Positions 27,449-36,057 are shown, counted from the stretch's first letter. The stretch: 57,892 bases of DNA from Planctomycetota bacterium (GCA_027618475.1 JAQCEJ010000027.1:1-57892), one strand, 5' to 3'. Notes: a model not told the origin generated them from the letters alone. Program-made: numbers and translations.

Positions 27449-29383
27449 TCACTCTCTTATCTCCACCGCCAGCACCCACGACAGACTCTGTCCGACCTCC
27501 AGCGTCTCAATCCGTGTGAGTTTTCCCGACTGCGGGTCGCACGTGAAGAACGCCAGTTTGCCGCTCCCTTCGCCTGCTCCGTAGGCAAACTGGCCACTCG
27601 GGTCGATGTCGAACGAACGGGGCGTCTTTTCTGTTGGCGTCTGGCCGATGGGGGTCAGCTTGCCGTCATCCGCGATTTTGAAACCGGCGAGGCTGTCGTG
27701 GCCTCGGTTCGAGACCCAGACAAACTTGCCGTTGGGGTGCACCTTCACCTCGGCGGTCGAGTTATTTTCGCTGTAACCCTCGGGGAGCGTCGAGTCCGTT
27801 TGTGCGGGCGTCAGAATTCCGCTCCGGTCGATCGCGTACGCGGTGATGCTGCTCCCCGATTCGTCGGAAGTGTACGCGAAGTTTTCTGTCGGATGAAACG
27901 CGAGATGCCGTGGGCCGGCCCCTTCGGCTCCACCGGGGGCCTGACCGGCGTCCGTCAGCATGCCGGTCTCGGCGTCGAAACGAAACTGATAAACCGCATT
28001 CGGTGCCACGTGCGGCACGTAGACCATCTTGTTATCACGACTGACGGCGATGCAATGAGCCGTCTTTGCCGTTTCCACGCTTTGCACGGCAGGACTCGCG
28101 ATAGAACCATCTTCGTTGATCTTGTGAACGACGACTCGTCCCGCTGAGTAACTCGCCGACAGGAGCCATTTGCCTGTGCGATCGGTGCCGACGAACGCGG
28201 CGTTGGCACCGTCGCCGAGCTCGACCGTGTTGAGCGGCGTCAACTTGCCGGTGTTCGGGTCGATGCGATAGCTGCCGAGAGTATTGTTGTTCCGCAGCGA
28301 CGCATACAGAAAGTGTTTGTCGGGATCGACCCCCAGAGAACCGGGAGTTCCTTCAACGGCGAACGTGTCGACGGCGGTCAATTTGTCGTCGTTACGCCGG
28401 TAGATTTGAATCTCTTGTTCGGGGGCTTTTGAGACGTAGATAAAGGTCGATGATGAGTTATCGTTCGCCACGTGCGTTTCCTTGTTCTTGACACCACTTT
28501 GCGGATGTTCGGTGACGGCGTTCCAGGCGAGTTCCTGAAGCAACTGATTCATCTCTTCATCAATTTGCGGCGTGAGTTTGGCAAAATTCGGATGCGTAAA
28601 ATATTTCGGAATCGGTAGTCCGACGGGACTTTGTTCATAGATCGCCGCATAATGGCAGTAGGCGACCAGCGCCTGCAACGGCAGCGAGGCATGGCCGATC
28701 GGGTCGGTGAAGAGATCTTCCTGTAGTTTGAGTCCCGGGGCTTCACCGTTGATGATTTTCTCGCGGAGGGCAATCACCGCTTGCCCGACCGGCACGATGT
28801 ACAGCACCTGATGAGGATATTTCTTGTTGAGTTCTGCGATGTGCTCGTCCATGCTTTCGAAGTACGGCTCGTGAAGTTTTCGCAGATCATCGGCGGTCGG
28901 GGCGTTGTGATCGACCATCTTGGGACGCAGCGTAAACGACGTATCGTAGATGTCGAACGGCAGCCAGAATTCCTGCACCAGCACGCGGATGTCAGGATTC
29001 CCTTCGACGGCGAGGTCGGCGAAGTGTTCGATGCCGGGGTCGGAGAGATGAATCGGCGACATCGTGAAGACATCGATCTTTCCTTCACGCAGCAATTTTT
29101 TCGCCATGTTCTTGTCGTCGGCGACGTCCCAGTGCTGAATGACCCGCGACCCACCGATCGCCGAGAGCCCGGCGAATTCGTGGTCATCGATTCCCGCTGA
29201 TTTGGCGATGTCCGTCAGAATCGGCGGCATGAAAAAATGAAAGCTATGCCCCGCCGAGAAGACGCGAAGTCCTTTGACTGTTGACGCGGACAGTTCGGCG
29301 GAGGCGAATCGAATCTGGATCAACACGATCAATGCCAGAGAGACAGCTCTCCGGCAGTATTTCCATTTCAGGCGAGACGACAT
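27449..29383 (-). CDS. Exported SGNH-like domain fused to lactonase-type beta-propeller
   Basis: A 644-aa secreted protein. The signal peptide lies near residues 10-30. An N-terminal SGNH-like domain (about 35-320) contains FSAGHSFHFFMPPIL, with the likely nucleophile Ser in GHSF, and IGGSRVIQHWD. The second domain (about 335-640) is a 6-phosphogluconolactonase/YkgB-type seven-bladed propeller with repeats like GSLGVDPDKHFLYASLRN, HPTENFAYTSDESGSSITAY and VHPNGKFVWVSNRGHDS. ATG 29383 begins the signal; upstream residues are rejected. Each half exists as a separate planctomycete protein family, so this is a fusion. The lactone substrate cannot be read from the sequence. Confidence 0.83.
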   Translation of the reverse strand: MSSRLKWKYCRRAVSLALIVLIQIRFASAELSASTVKGLRVFSAGHSFHFFMPPILTDIAKSAGIDDHEFAGLSAIGGSRVIQHWDVADDKNMAKKLLREGKIDVFTMSPIHLSDPGIEHFADLAVEGNPDIRVLVQEFWLPFDIYDTSFTLRPKMVDHNAPTADDLRKLHEPYFESMDEHIAELNKKYPHQVLYIVPVGQAVIALREKIINGEAPGLKLQEDLFTDPIGHASLPLQALVAYCHYAAIYEQSPVGLPIPKYFTHPNFAKLTPQIDEEMNQLLQELAWNAVTEHPQSGVKNKETHVANDNSSSTFIYVSKAPEQEIQIYRRNDDKLTAVDTFAVEGTPGSLGVDPDKHFLYASLRNNNTLGSYRIDPNTGKLTPLNTVELGDGANAAFVGTDRTGKWLLSASYSAGRVVVHKINEDGSIASPAVQSVETAKTAHCIAVSRDNKMVYVPHVAPNAVYQFRFDAETGMLTDAGQAPGGAEGAGPRHLAFHPTENFAYTSDESGSSITAYAIDRSGILTPAQTDSTLPEGYSENNSTAEVKVHPNGKFVWVSNRGHDSLAGFKIADDGKLTPIGQTPTEKTPRSFDIDPSGQFAYGAGEGSGKLAFFTCDPQSGKLTRIETLEVGQSLSWVLAVEIRE

Positions 29384-29531
29384 GGCGGACTCCTCTGGGG
29401 TGAGTGCGAATGGAATGGGTGAAACGATTTCAGCGTACCGCCTGCACGACAAAACGTCCAGCAGTCGGCCGTTCTTCACCGGTCGCATGTCGCGTCGGAA
29501 GAAGGGCGTCTGTCACCCCTTCGGTTTTTTT

Positions 29532-29587
29532 GATCCCGAAGGGATCACAGCGATTAGCCGGTGGTTGAGCGAAAGCGAAACCACCGG
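29532..29587 (+). repeat. Double-hairpin repeat, copy 1
   Basis: Hairpin GATCCCGAAGGGATC, a linker ACAGCGATTAG, then hairpin CCGGTGGTT/AAACCACCGG. A near-identical copy lies inverted at 57504-57561. It is in the 680-bp gene-free interval 29384-30062, which is filled largely by different palindromic repeats. Confidence 0.8.
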
Positions 29588-29675
29588 ACCAACGTCTCCA
29601 CGTGCCATCGACCCCAGAAGGGGACGCAGACGAATTGACCTCACGCACCCACACGGCATTCGATCGTCCGGTTGG

Positions 29676-29766
29676 GTGGCACTGCTGAATGGCTCTGCAT
29701 TCAGCAGTGTGCTTGTCGATTTCGGAAAAAATCACTGCTGACCCAAAGCTGTCAGCAGTGGCACTT
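29676..29766. repeat. Mirrored pair of CACTGCTGA hairpins
   Basis: Hairpin 29680-29709 has a perfect 12-bp stem (CACTGCTGAATG/CATTCAGCAGTG, loop GCTCTG). Hairpin 29733-29760 has a 10-bp stem (CACTGCTGAC/GTCAGCAGTG). GTGGCAC-type flanks occur in opposite orientation, making a REP-like inverted pair. Confidence 0.75.
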
Positions 29767-29813
29767 GGCAGTGGATGATTGCCGTATGTTGATGGCCTAC
29801 CGGCCTGAAAGGC

Positions 29814-29981
29814 CATCACAAATCAGCCCCGGGCAACGCCCGGGGTGACGAAATATCGCAACAGTTTCTAAGCCCTGTAGGGGCGGCACATCGATGGTTC
29901 ATAGACCGATGGTTTCGCCCCTACAGGGCTCTGAATTCTCGCATGATCCGCAACCCCGGGCGTTGCCCGGGGCTGATGTGT
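29814..29981. repeat. Three-level nested palindrome
   Basis: Outer hairpins CCCCGGGC-AAC-GCCCGGGG (29827-29845) and CCCCGGGC-GTT-GCCCGGGG (29954-29972) are mirror copies with CATCACAAATCAG/CTGATGTG flanks. They enclose an inverted repeat of 15 bp (29871-29885 with 29916-29930, AGCCCTGTAGGGGCG). The centre contains CGATGGTT twice in direct orientation. Confidence 0.75.
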
Positions 29982-30062
29982 GGGTGCCCCTGCGGGGCGC
30001 AAAAAATGAACTAAGGAGAAATTTGCGATAACCGTCACAGCTTCTCCACCACGTTCCCCTGC

Positions 30063-30503
30063 CTATTGTTTTGGTTTCACTTCGAACTCGCCGAAATCGC
30101 CGCTTCCAACGAGCAGGTTTTCAAGACGTACAACAGTAATTTCCATGTCTGAGATACTTATGCGGTCGCCCTGCTTTACTGACTTGGGTGCGAGTGTGAC
30201 GCGGCCAGTATCGTCGGTCACACTCACGATCACCTGCTGTCCAGTAATGTCATCCAAATGCAACTTCAGCTTCCCCCCCGGCAACCAAGCGTTACTCCGT
30301 TGCTTGATCGTCAGTAGGACGCCACTCGACGTCAGCGGCGTGGCCGCAGCATCATTTGCCGAGGGGACAGGTGCCGCCGGACCACGACCCAAGAGATCTT
30401 CTGTGCGGGATCGAATGCCTACCACCGCCCACACCACTGCCGCAGCCGCCACAATAGCCACACCGGCGATCGTCCACCCGATGATAGTCCGATGCCGACT
30501 CAT
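30063..30503 (-). CDS. Single-pass membrane-anchored hypothetical protein
   Basis: A 146-aa protein with an N-terminal membrane anchor (TIIGWTIAGVAIVAAAAVVWAV, about 7-28), an Ala/Pro-rich linker (about 40-60) and a soluble beta-rich C-terminal domain. The C-terminal part contains VLLTIKQRSNAWLPGGKLKLHL near 63-84 and several valine-rich strands. I do not recognise a family. It lies 71 bp downstream of the small disrupted membrane ORF on the same strand, and the two may have formed an operon. The base composition around it is more AT-rich than in the neighbouring blocks, so it may be foreign. Confidence 0.65.
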   Translation of the reverse strand: MSRHRTIIGWTIAGVAIVAAAAVVWAVVGIRSRTEDLLGRGPAAPVPSANDAAATPLTSSGVLLTIKQRSNAWLPGGKLKLHLDDITGQQVIVSVTDDTGRVTLAPKSVKQGDRISISDMEITVVRLENLLVGSGDFGEFEVKPKQ

Positions 30504-30574
30504 GTAGGAATCCTATCGCTGGGTTTGACGCTCAAACCGTGCTCGCTGCAGCGCATGTTTTGGCCACAACGTAG

Positions 30575-30763
30575 TTATTCACTCACTCTCCGGAAAAATG
30601 AAACCGAAACTGCGAGAAGTGCAAACGCGCAGCCTGCAATCCCAGCCCGCAGTCAAATGGGCTGGAACTCCCCTCGGATGCTCATCAAAACTCCGAAGAT
30701 GATACACCCGACAATCAGCCAACCCCATCGGCGGCCTCTCAGCTCTGGCGTCTTGTCAGTCAT
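30575..30763 (-). pseudogene. Small two-helix membrane protein ORF interrupted by TGA
   Basis: ATG 30763 opens a frame of 36 codons (MTDKTPELRGRRWGWLIVGC, then IIFGVLMSIRGEFQPI) ending at TGA 30653-30655. The same frame continues without a further stop for 25 codons (LRAGIAGCAFALLAVSVSFF, then RRVSE) to TAA at 30575-30577. Each half has one hydrophobic helix and a basic end, so together they look like a 62-residue hairpin membrane protein. It may be a pseudogene (TGG to TGA), or the first half alone may be a short protein. Other parts of 30504-31072 show no gene. Confidence 0.45.
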
Positions 30764-30791
30764 AAAAGTGTGAAGTGGTTTAACTACTACT

Positions 30792-30842
30792 TATTCAGAA
30801 TCATACCAAATACCATGCACACGGTATTCAGAATCAAATACC
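30792..30842. repeat. Direct repeat in AT-rich upstream region
   Basis: TATTCAGAATCA occurs at 30792-30803 and 30825-30836, 33 bp apart, each followed closely by AATACC. The spacing is about three helix turns and lies upstream of the 30763 start, so an operator for a dimeric regulator is possible. Confidence 0.45.
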
Positions 30843-31072
30843 CCAAACCATAAACATTACATCACTACCGCCCGCAATTGTCAATTCGGGGTTCTTGATC
30901 ACACCGGGGTACTAGCTGAGATGTGAAACGTCCCCCCGTCCATGATGACTTATGATGATTCGATTGATCATTCGGCGGGAATGCGGATAATCGGGAAGTC
31001 GTGTGCGGCGGCTGAGGGGTTCGTTGTCGTGGTTTGTTCATTCGACGGGTCAAAGCTCGCGGAGAGGCCGTT

Positions 31073-32092
31073 ATGTGGGGTCGGACGTTGCTCGTGGTTG
31101 TTGTGTGGGAGATCACCATGTCGTTCGCTCAGGCCGACGATTTTTCTGCTCCGTCGACGATTTCTCCTGAAGCGCAAGCGGCGGTGCGGCAATTCACTGT
31201 GGAGGCCCGCAATCTGAAACTACCGGAGGCTGACGACATCGCGGCGTGGAAGAAGGTGCAATCGCAGATCGAAGAGAAACGCAAAGCCGCGAATGATGAA
31301 TGCGTCACCAAATACAAACCGACGATCGAATTGAAAACACTCGGTGGTGTTTCGGTGCTCGATATCAAACCGAAAAAATGGCAAGAGACGAACAAAGTAC
31401 TCGTCTACACACACGGCGGCGCTTACTGTCTTTACAGCAGCCGGTCGCGGTTGATGAGTGCCGTGCCGATGGCGCACGATACGGGGTTGCGTGTGATTTC
31501 GGTCGATTACACGCTCGCTCCCCATGCGAAATGGGAGGAAGTGACCGATCAGGTACTCGCCGTTATTCAGGCATTGCGCGACGAAGGGCGCGAATTAAAC
31601 GAGATCGCGATCTACGGCGAATCGGCTGGCGGCGGACTTGCCGCGGGGGCGGTGCTGAAGATGCGCGATCAGGGGCTCGGTATGCCCGCCGCTGTCGTGT
31701 TATGGTCGCCGTGGTCCGACATCACCGAGACAGGCGACACCTATGCAACGCTGCAAGGGGCCGACCCGCTGTTGTACTATCCCGAGAACCTCAAACATTG
31801 CGCCGATGCGTATGCCGATCCCCAGGATCAGAAACATCCGTACGTATCGCCGGTGTATGGCGATTACTCGAAGGGGTTCCCACCGACGTTAATACAAGCC
31901 GGAACGAAAGAAATCTTTCTCAGCAATGCGGTGCGGCACTATCAGGCGCTCGACACGGCGGGGATCGAGGTCAAGCTCGATCTGTACGAGGGAATGTGGC
32001 ACATCTTTCAGGTGTTTCACTACGACATCCCCGAATCAAAACTCGCCCGCAAAAAAGTCCGTTTGTTTTTGAACGAACGGATGGGAAAGTAA
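31073..32092 (+). CDS. Exported HSL-type alpha/beta hydrolase (esterase)
   Basis: Hormone-sensitive-lipase-family esterase of 339 aa, preceded by a short signal peptide (MWGRTLLVVVVWEITMSFAQA). The oxyanion-hole motif is HGGAY near residue 125 and the nucleophile elbow GESAGGGLA near 192. A terminal His is in GMWHIFQVF near 315, and an acidic residue in the usual position precedes it. The start ATG 31073 begins the signal; an upstream in-frame TTG (31034) is less likely. It is convergent with the YbdK-type gene. It probably hydrolyses short-chain esters outside the cytoplasm. Confidence 0.88.
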   Translation: MWGRTLLVVVVWEITMSFAQADDFSAPSTISPEAQAAVRQFTVEARNLKLPEADDIAAWKKVQSQIEEKRKAANDECVTKYKPTIELKTLGGVSVLDIKPKKWQETNKVLVYTHGGAYCLYSSRSRLMSAVPMAHDTGLRVISVDYTLAPHAKWEEVTDQVLAVIQALRDEGRELNEIAIYGESAGGGLAAGAVLKMRDQGLGMPAAVVLWSPWSDITETGDTYATLQGADPLLYYPENLKHCADAYADPQDQKHPYVSPVYGDYSKGFPPTLIQAGTKEIFLSNAVRHYQALDTAGIEVKLDLYEGMWHIFQVFHYDIPESKLARKKVRLFLNERMGK

Positions 32093-32119
32093 CGGCTTGG
32101 GAGCGACAACGACAAAACG

Positions 32120-33238
32120 TCATTTCTGCCAGTTGTTTTGCTCGATCATCTGTTTGATCGACGCGGCGTGGTCGTTCGTTTTTTCGTAGAGGGCGAGCAG
32201 TTGTTTTGATCCCGCCGTTTTCGGGAGCAGCGATGCCGAGCGGAGTTCGTCGGCGCATTCGAGCGTTTCGGCCATCGGCAGAAGAAGCTCGATCAACTGA
32301 TCGACGGTTTGCTGCACCGAATACTGTTTGTAGTCGAGCGTGCTGACAAGCCGGGCATCGGGGCCGAAACGTGTTGCCCGCCATTTGTTCTGTTGCACCA
32401 TCATCGGGTGGTATTCGGAGTGGTACGTTCCTTCGTCGATCTCGTCGGAAATCGATTGCACGAGGCATTGGACCAGCGCGGTGAGAGCGAGCACCTGCTC
32501 CAGATTCGCCGGCATGTCGCAGACGCGGATTTCGACGGTGCCGAAGTTATGATGCGGGCGGATATCCCACCAGATTTCGCGGATGGTGTTGATGAAGCCC
32601 GTATCGACAAGGTGGTTGATCAGCCAGGTATATTCGCTCCAGTTTCGCATCTGTCGCGGTAAACCGGCGGTCGGCAGCCCTTCCATCACCTTCGAACGGC
32701 TCGAATGCAATCCGGTGCGGCGACCTTCCCAGAAGGGGGAATTCGACGAAAGGGCCAGCAGCAACGGAAGATGTTTGAGCATGCGGTCGCAGATCATGAC
32801 CGCTTTGTCGCCCGTGTCGACCCCGACATGAACGTGCAGTCCGAACGTGACGAGTTGTCTCGCGACATCCTGCATCAATTCGACGAGCAGATAGTAACGG
32901 TCGTTGACGGTGATTTTCTGATCCATCCACGACGAAAAGGGATGCGTCGCGCCCCAGAATAATTTCAGTCCCCGTTCGTCAGTGATTCCTTCCACGACGG
33001 AGAGGACACGCCTGAGATCGTCGCCGACATCTTTGACGGTACGGCAGATGTCGGTATTGATTTCGAGATACGATTGCATCAATTCGGGTTTGATGCGATG
33101 TTCCAGATTCTCGGGGACGTGCTTGATGATTTCTTCGATCGCCGGGGTCAGGGCAAACGTTTCTCCATCGACCAGTTGCAGCTCCAGTTCGACGCCGAGG
33201 GTCGGGGCGTAGTTGGGAGTGAAATCGAGTTTGGGCAT
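32120..33238 (-). CDS. YbdK-type carboxylate-amine ligase (GCS2 family)
   Basis: Glutamate-cysteine-ligase-like enzyme of 372 aa of the GCS2/YbdK type, which ligates a carboxylate to an amine using ATP in the cytoplasm. Family motifs include TLGVELELQLVD near residue 13, the metal/substrate signature TFGLHVHVGVD near 135, LLALSSNSPFWEGRRTGLHS near 165 and NFGTVEIRVCD near 235. A good ribosome site (AAGGAAA) precedes ATG 33238. The true substrate is unproven; YbdK has weak glutamate-cysteine ligase activity. It is separated from the M20 gene by a large palindrome. Confidence 0.92.
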   Translation of the reverse strand: MPKLDFTPNYAPTLGVELELQLVDGETFALTPAIEEIIKHVPENLEHRIKPELMQSYLEINTDICRTVKDVGDDLRRVLSVVEGITDERGLKLFWGATHPFSSWMDQKITVNDRYYLLVELMQDVARQLVTFGLHVHVGVDTGDKAVMICDRMLKHLPLLLALSSNSPFWEGRRTGLHSSRSKVMEGLPTAGLPRQMRNWSEYTWLINHLVDTGFINTIREIWWDIRPHHNFGTVEIRVCDMPANLEQVLALTALVQCLVQSISDEIDEGTYHSEYHPMMVQQNKWRATRFGPDARLVSTLDYKQYSVQQTVDQLIELLLPMAETLECADELRSASLLPKTAGSKQLLALYEKTNDHAASIKQMIEQNNWQK

Positions 33239-33301
33239 GTCGGTTTCCTTTACGTCATCAACGCAAACGGCAATGGTTCAATGTGAAGAAGGATTCATTC
33301 G

Positions 33302-33469
33302 GGTGCATCCGTTAAATGGTAGTCCCTTTTGTTATTCCTCTGTAGCTGGCCTCTGTGAGGCCGGACCGAGGTCGAAGACCTCGGCTGAGAAGTCCTCTTA
33401 TCGCTGCGCGACCGGGACACAAAGCTGTCCCGGCCACCCGAATGTCCTCTACCATTTAACGGATGCACC
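33302..33469. repeat. 168-bp palindrome with perfect 21-bp ends
   Basis: Left end 33302-33322 and right end 33449-33469 are perfect reverse complements (core CATCCGTTAAATGG), with further imperfect pairing outside. The interior holds hairpins GGCCTCTGTGAGGCC and CCGAGGTC-GAA-GACCTCGG on the left and CCGGGACA/TGTCCCGG on the right. It abuts the M20 stop codon at 33474. Confidence 0.82.
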
Positions 33470-33473
33470 TGAT

Positions 33474-34754
33474 TCATTCCTTATCGCAGGCCAGCAGCAT
33501 CGCGGTTGTCATCAGGATTCGAGTTCCCACGGTTAAGGCCTTCTCGTCGATATCGAATTGCGGAGAATGCAGAAACGGCGGCTTTTCAACGTTGGCGCCG
33601 CACCCCAATCGCAGCATCGCCCCGGGGGCATGGTCGAGATAGACCGAAAAGTCTTCTCCTCCCATGCTCGGCAAGTCGATGATCTGCACGAATTCCGGTC
33701 CTAGAATTTTCTGCGACGCGAAGTCCAACGCGGCGGCCAGGCGCGGATGATTATAAACCCCTTTCAGGGGTTGCTCGAACCGAACCGAAATGGTCGCCCC
33801 GGTGGTCTGTGCGACCCCTTCGCAGATCGAAACAATGCGGGCTTTCAGTTGATCCTGGCTCTGTAGCTGAGTGCTTCGCAACGACCCCCAGAGCTGCACG
33901 CTTTCGGGAATCACGTTCGGTGCATAGCCTCCTTCGATTTTGCCGATCGTCAAGACGGAGGGATTTCGCGAATCGATCGACCGCGGCAAGAAGGTGTGCA
34001 GCGTGCCGATGAGATGCGAGGCCGCAGCGACCGGGTCGATCGTGTGATGGGGGCGGGCGGCGTGTCCTCCGTGTCCTTCGATAAGAATTTTGACCTCATC
34101 ACAATGAGCGGTCAAAACGCCGTAGCGGACTCCGACGGTTCCGGCCTTGCGCTCTGGGTCGACATGCAGACCGAGAATCGCCGAGACCCCTTCCATGGCC
34201 CCCTGTTCGATAAGCCAGTATGCACCCTCGGCGGTTTCTTCAGCCGGCTGAAATAAAAACCGCAGACGGACAGCTGACGGCAGACAAGAAATCGATTCGG
34301 CATCGTGACACTGTTGAACGACGAGTGCGGCGGCCAAAAGAATCGCCGTGTGGGCATCGTGTCCGCAGGCATGGCATATCCCTGCATGTTGCGAGGCGTA
34401 AGAGACCTGTTTTTGATCGGGCATTCGCAAAGCGTCGATATCGGCACGTAAGGCAATCGTACGAACCGACGATGCGGCTGCTTTCTCACTGGGCTTATCG
34501 AGTAAAATCTCGGCAATGACGCCGACCGGCTTTCCCTCGGAGTTCAAACACGTTCGCGCATCGATCCCCGCTGATTGCAGGCGATGCAAAATGAATTGCG
34601 TCGTCTCGTATTCGACACCGCTCGGCTCCGGATGAGCATGCAGATGCCGACGGATGTTGATTTGTTCGTCGGCCAGTCTGGCGGCTGCGGCGTCGCAGGT
34701 CGCAGCCCACGGCTCGATAGATGTCCAGAGTTTCTGCAATCGATCAGCGCTCAT
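33474..34754 (-). CDS. M20 family amidohydrolase / peptidase
   Basis: Cytosolic zinc-dependent amidohydrolase of 426 aa (M20D; N-acyl-amino-acid amidohydrolase or hippurate hydrolase type). Conserved blocks are the first metal region ALRADIDALRM near residue 100, CHACGHDAHTAIL near 127 and QPAEETAEGAYWLIEQG near 175. The dimerisation-domain HGGHAARPHHTIDP is near 238, and the C-terminal SMGGEDFSVYL near 375. Length is slightly above the usual 390 aa because of an N-terminal helical extension. Substrate is not determinable. ATG 34754 has no strong ribosome site but agrees with the family start. Confidence 0.92.
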   Translation of the reverse strand: MSADRLQKLWTSIEPWAATCDAAAARLADEQINIRRHLHAHPEPSGVEYETTQFILHRLQSAGIDARTCLNSEGKPVGVIAEILLDKPSEKAAASSVRTIALRADIDALRMPDQKQVSYASQHAGICHACGHDAHTAILLAAALVVQQCHDAESISCLPSAVRLRFLFQPAEETAEGAYWLIEQGAMEGVSAILGLHVDPERKAGTVGVRYGVLTAHCDEVKILIEGHGGHAARPHHTIDPVAAASHLIGTLHTFLPRSIDSRNPSVLTIGKIEGGYAPNVIPESVQLWGSLRSTQLQSQDQLKARIVSICEGVAQTTGATISVRFEQPLKGVYNHPRLAAALDFASQKILGPEFVQIIDLPSMGGEDFSVYLDHAPGAMLRLGCGANVEKPPFLHSPQFDIDEKALTVGTRILMTTAMLLACDKE

Positions 34755-34860
34755 GTCGCCTCAACATGTTTTTGGTCCCGTGCACATTGTCACAGGAGGT
34801 ACTGTGTTGAGTTAAGTGTTGAGAGTCAAGCGTTGTTGCCCGACCATTTCCTCATGAGTT

Positions 34861-36057
34861 TTACATCCGTCCCTTGAGCATGCCGTGCCAATAGATCAGT
34901 GGAAGCAAATATCGTTTTAATAGATACATGCTCCAGCGTTCTTTCGATTGATCGAAAGGAAACGTTTCGTCGGGCTGATGTTCGTAGTTGAACTCGGCAA
35001 GAACAAGTTTTCCGTAACCGGTGACGACGGGGCAGGAGGTATAGCCCTGATAGTGTGCCGTAAGCGGTGCGTTCTTCATCGCAGCAACAAGATTCGTGAC
35101 GAGCACCGGAGCCTGCTTGCGAATCGCCGCACCGGTTTTGGAAGTCGGAAGACTCGAACAGTCTCCCAGACTGAAAACATTGGGAAATCGATGGTGACGC
35201 AGCGTCAATTTGTCGACGTCGACCCAGCCCTGTTCGTCGGCGAGCGGACTGCTCGCGATAAACGCGGGGGCACTCATCGGAGGAGTGACGTGCAACATGT
35301 AATACGAGAGCGTCTCCAATTCACCGGTTTGCAAGTTCTTAAACACCGCCTCTTTCTGCGGACCGTGAACCTCGACGAGTTCGTGTTGAAAATGACAGTC
35401 GATCTGCTTACGCGCGACGACCTGTTCGAGTGTCTTACGGTATTTTTCAATCCCGAAGATCTGTTTACCGGGGGCGGCGAAGATGATGGTCGACGCATCG
35501 CGTTTATGGTGCCGGCGCAGGTAATCGTCGACGAGATACATTATCTTCTGAGGAGCCCCGCCACATTTAACGGCACCGCTCGGTTGTGTGAAGATCGCCG
35601 TTCCTCCCTGAAAATCTTTTAATGTCTGCCAGGTCGAATCGACTGTTTCGAATGAATAATTGCTGCAGACGCCGTCATGTCCCATCGCCTCGACGAGGCC
35701 GGGGATTTTGTTCCAGTTGATCTGAATGCCCGCGGCAACGATGAGCCAGTCGTAGGTCACTCGTTGTCCTGAGCGGGTAACGATCGCATTCTCTTCGGGT
35801 AAAAAACTCTCGACGCCATCCTTGATCCAGCTGACGCCGCGCGGAATCACCGATGCCATGCTGCGGGCGGTCACTTTTTTGTCACAGACTCCCGCCCCGA
35901 CCAGCGTCCACAACGGTTGATAATAATGCGTCTCAGCTGGTTCGATGATGGCTACGTCGCGCGAATTGAACCAGCCCCGCTTCAAGCGGGCGGCGACGGT
36001 GATTCCCGCGGTCCCCCCTCCGACGACGACAATTTGGTGATGTCTCGATTCTGTCAT
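34861..36057 (-). CDS. sqr: Sulfide:quinone oxidoreductase (type II, SQOR-like)
   Basis: FAD enzyme of 398 aa at the inner membrane that oxidises H2S to persulfide and passes electrons to quinone. The FAD-binding GGGTAG motif is at residues 13-18. The redox-active cysteines match type II/mitochondrial SQOR: C165 in VKCGGAPQKIMYL and C342 in YQGYTSCPVVTGYGK. C131 in GVCSNYS is a third candidate. The C-terminus has an amphipathic membrane-binding stretch (YLLKRYLLPLIYWHGML). It is the last gene of the sulfide cluster, 39 bp downstream of the TauE-type gene, and appears complete. Confidence 0.95.
   Translation of the reverse strand: MTESRHHQIVVVGGGTAGITVAARLKRGWFNSRDVAIIEPAETHYYQPLWTLVGAGVCDKKVTARSMASVIPRGVSWIKDGVESFLPEENAIVTRSGQRVTYDWLIVAAGIQINWNKIPGLVEAMGHDGVCSNYSFETVDSTWQTLKDFQGGTAIFTQPSGAVKCGGAPQKIMYLVDDYLRRHHKRDASTIIFAAPGKQIFGIEKYRKTLEQVVARKQIDCHFQHELVEVHGPQKEAVFKNLQTGELETLSYYMLHVTPPMSAPAFIASSPLADEQGWVDVDKLTLRHHRFPNVFSLGDCSSLPTSKTGAAIRKQAPVLVTNLVAAMKNAPLTAHYQGYTSCPVVTGYGKLVLAEFNYEHQPDETFPFDQSKERWSMYLLKRYLLPLIYWHGMLKGRM

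Noticed and set aside
30653-30655. TGA as a recoded Trp codon across the window
   Set aside because: TGA is used as the normal stop of many intact genes here (for example trailing the M20 and nirA-neighbour genes), so a code change is not supported; decay is simpler.
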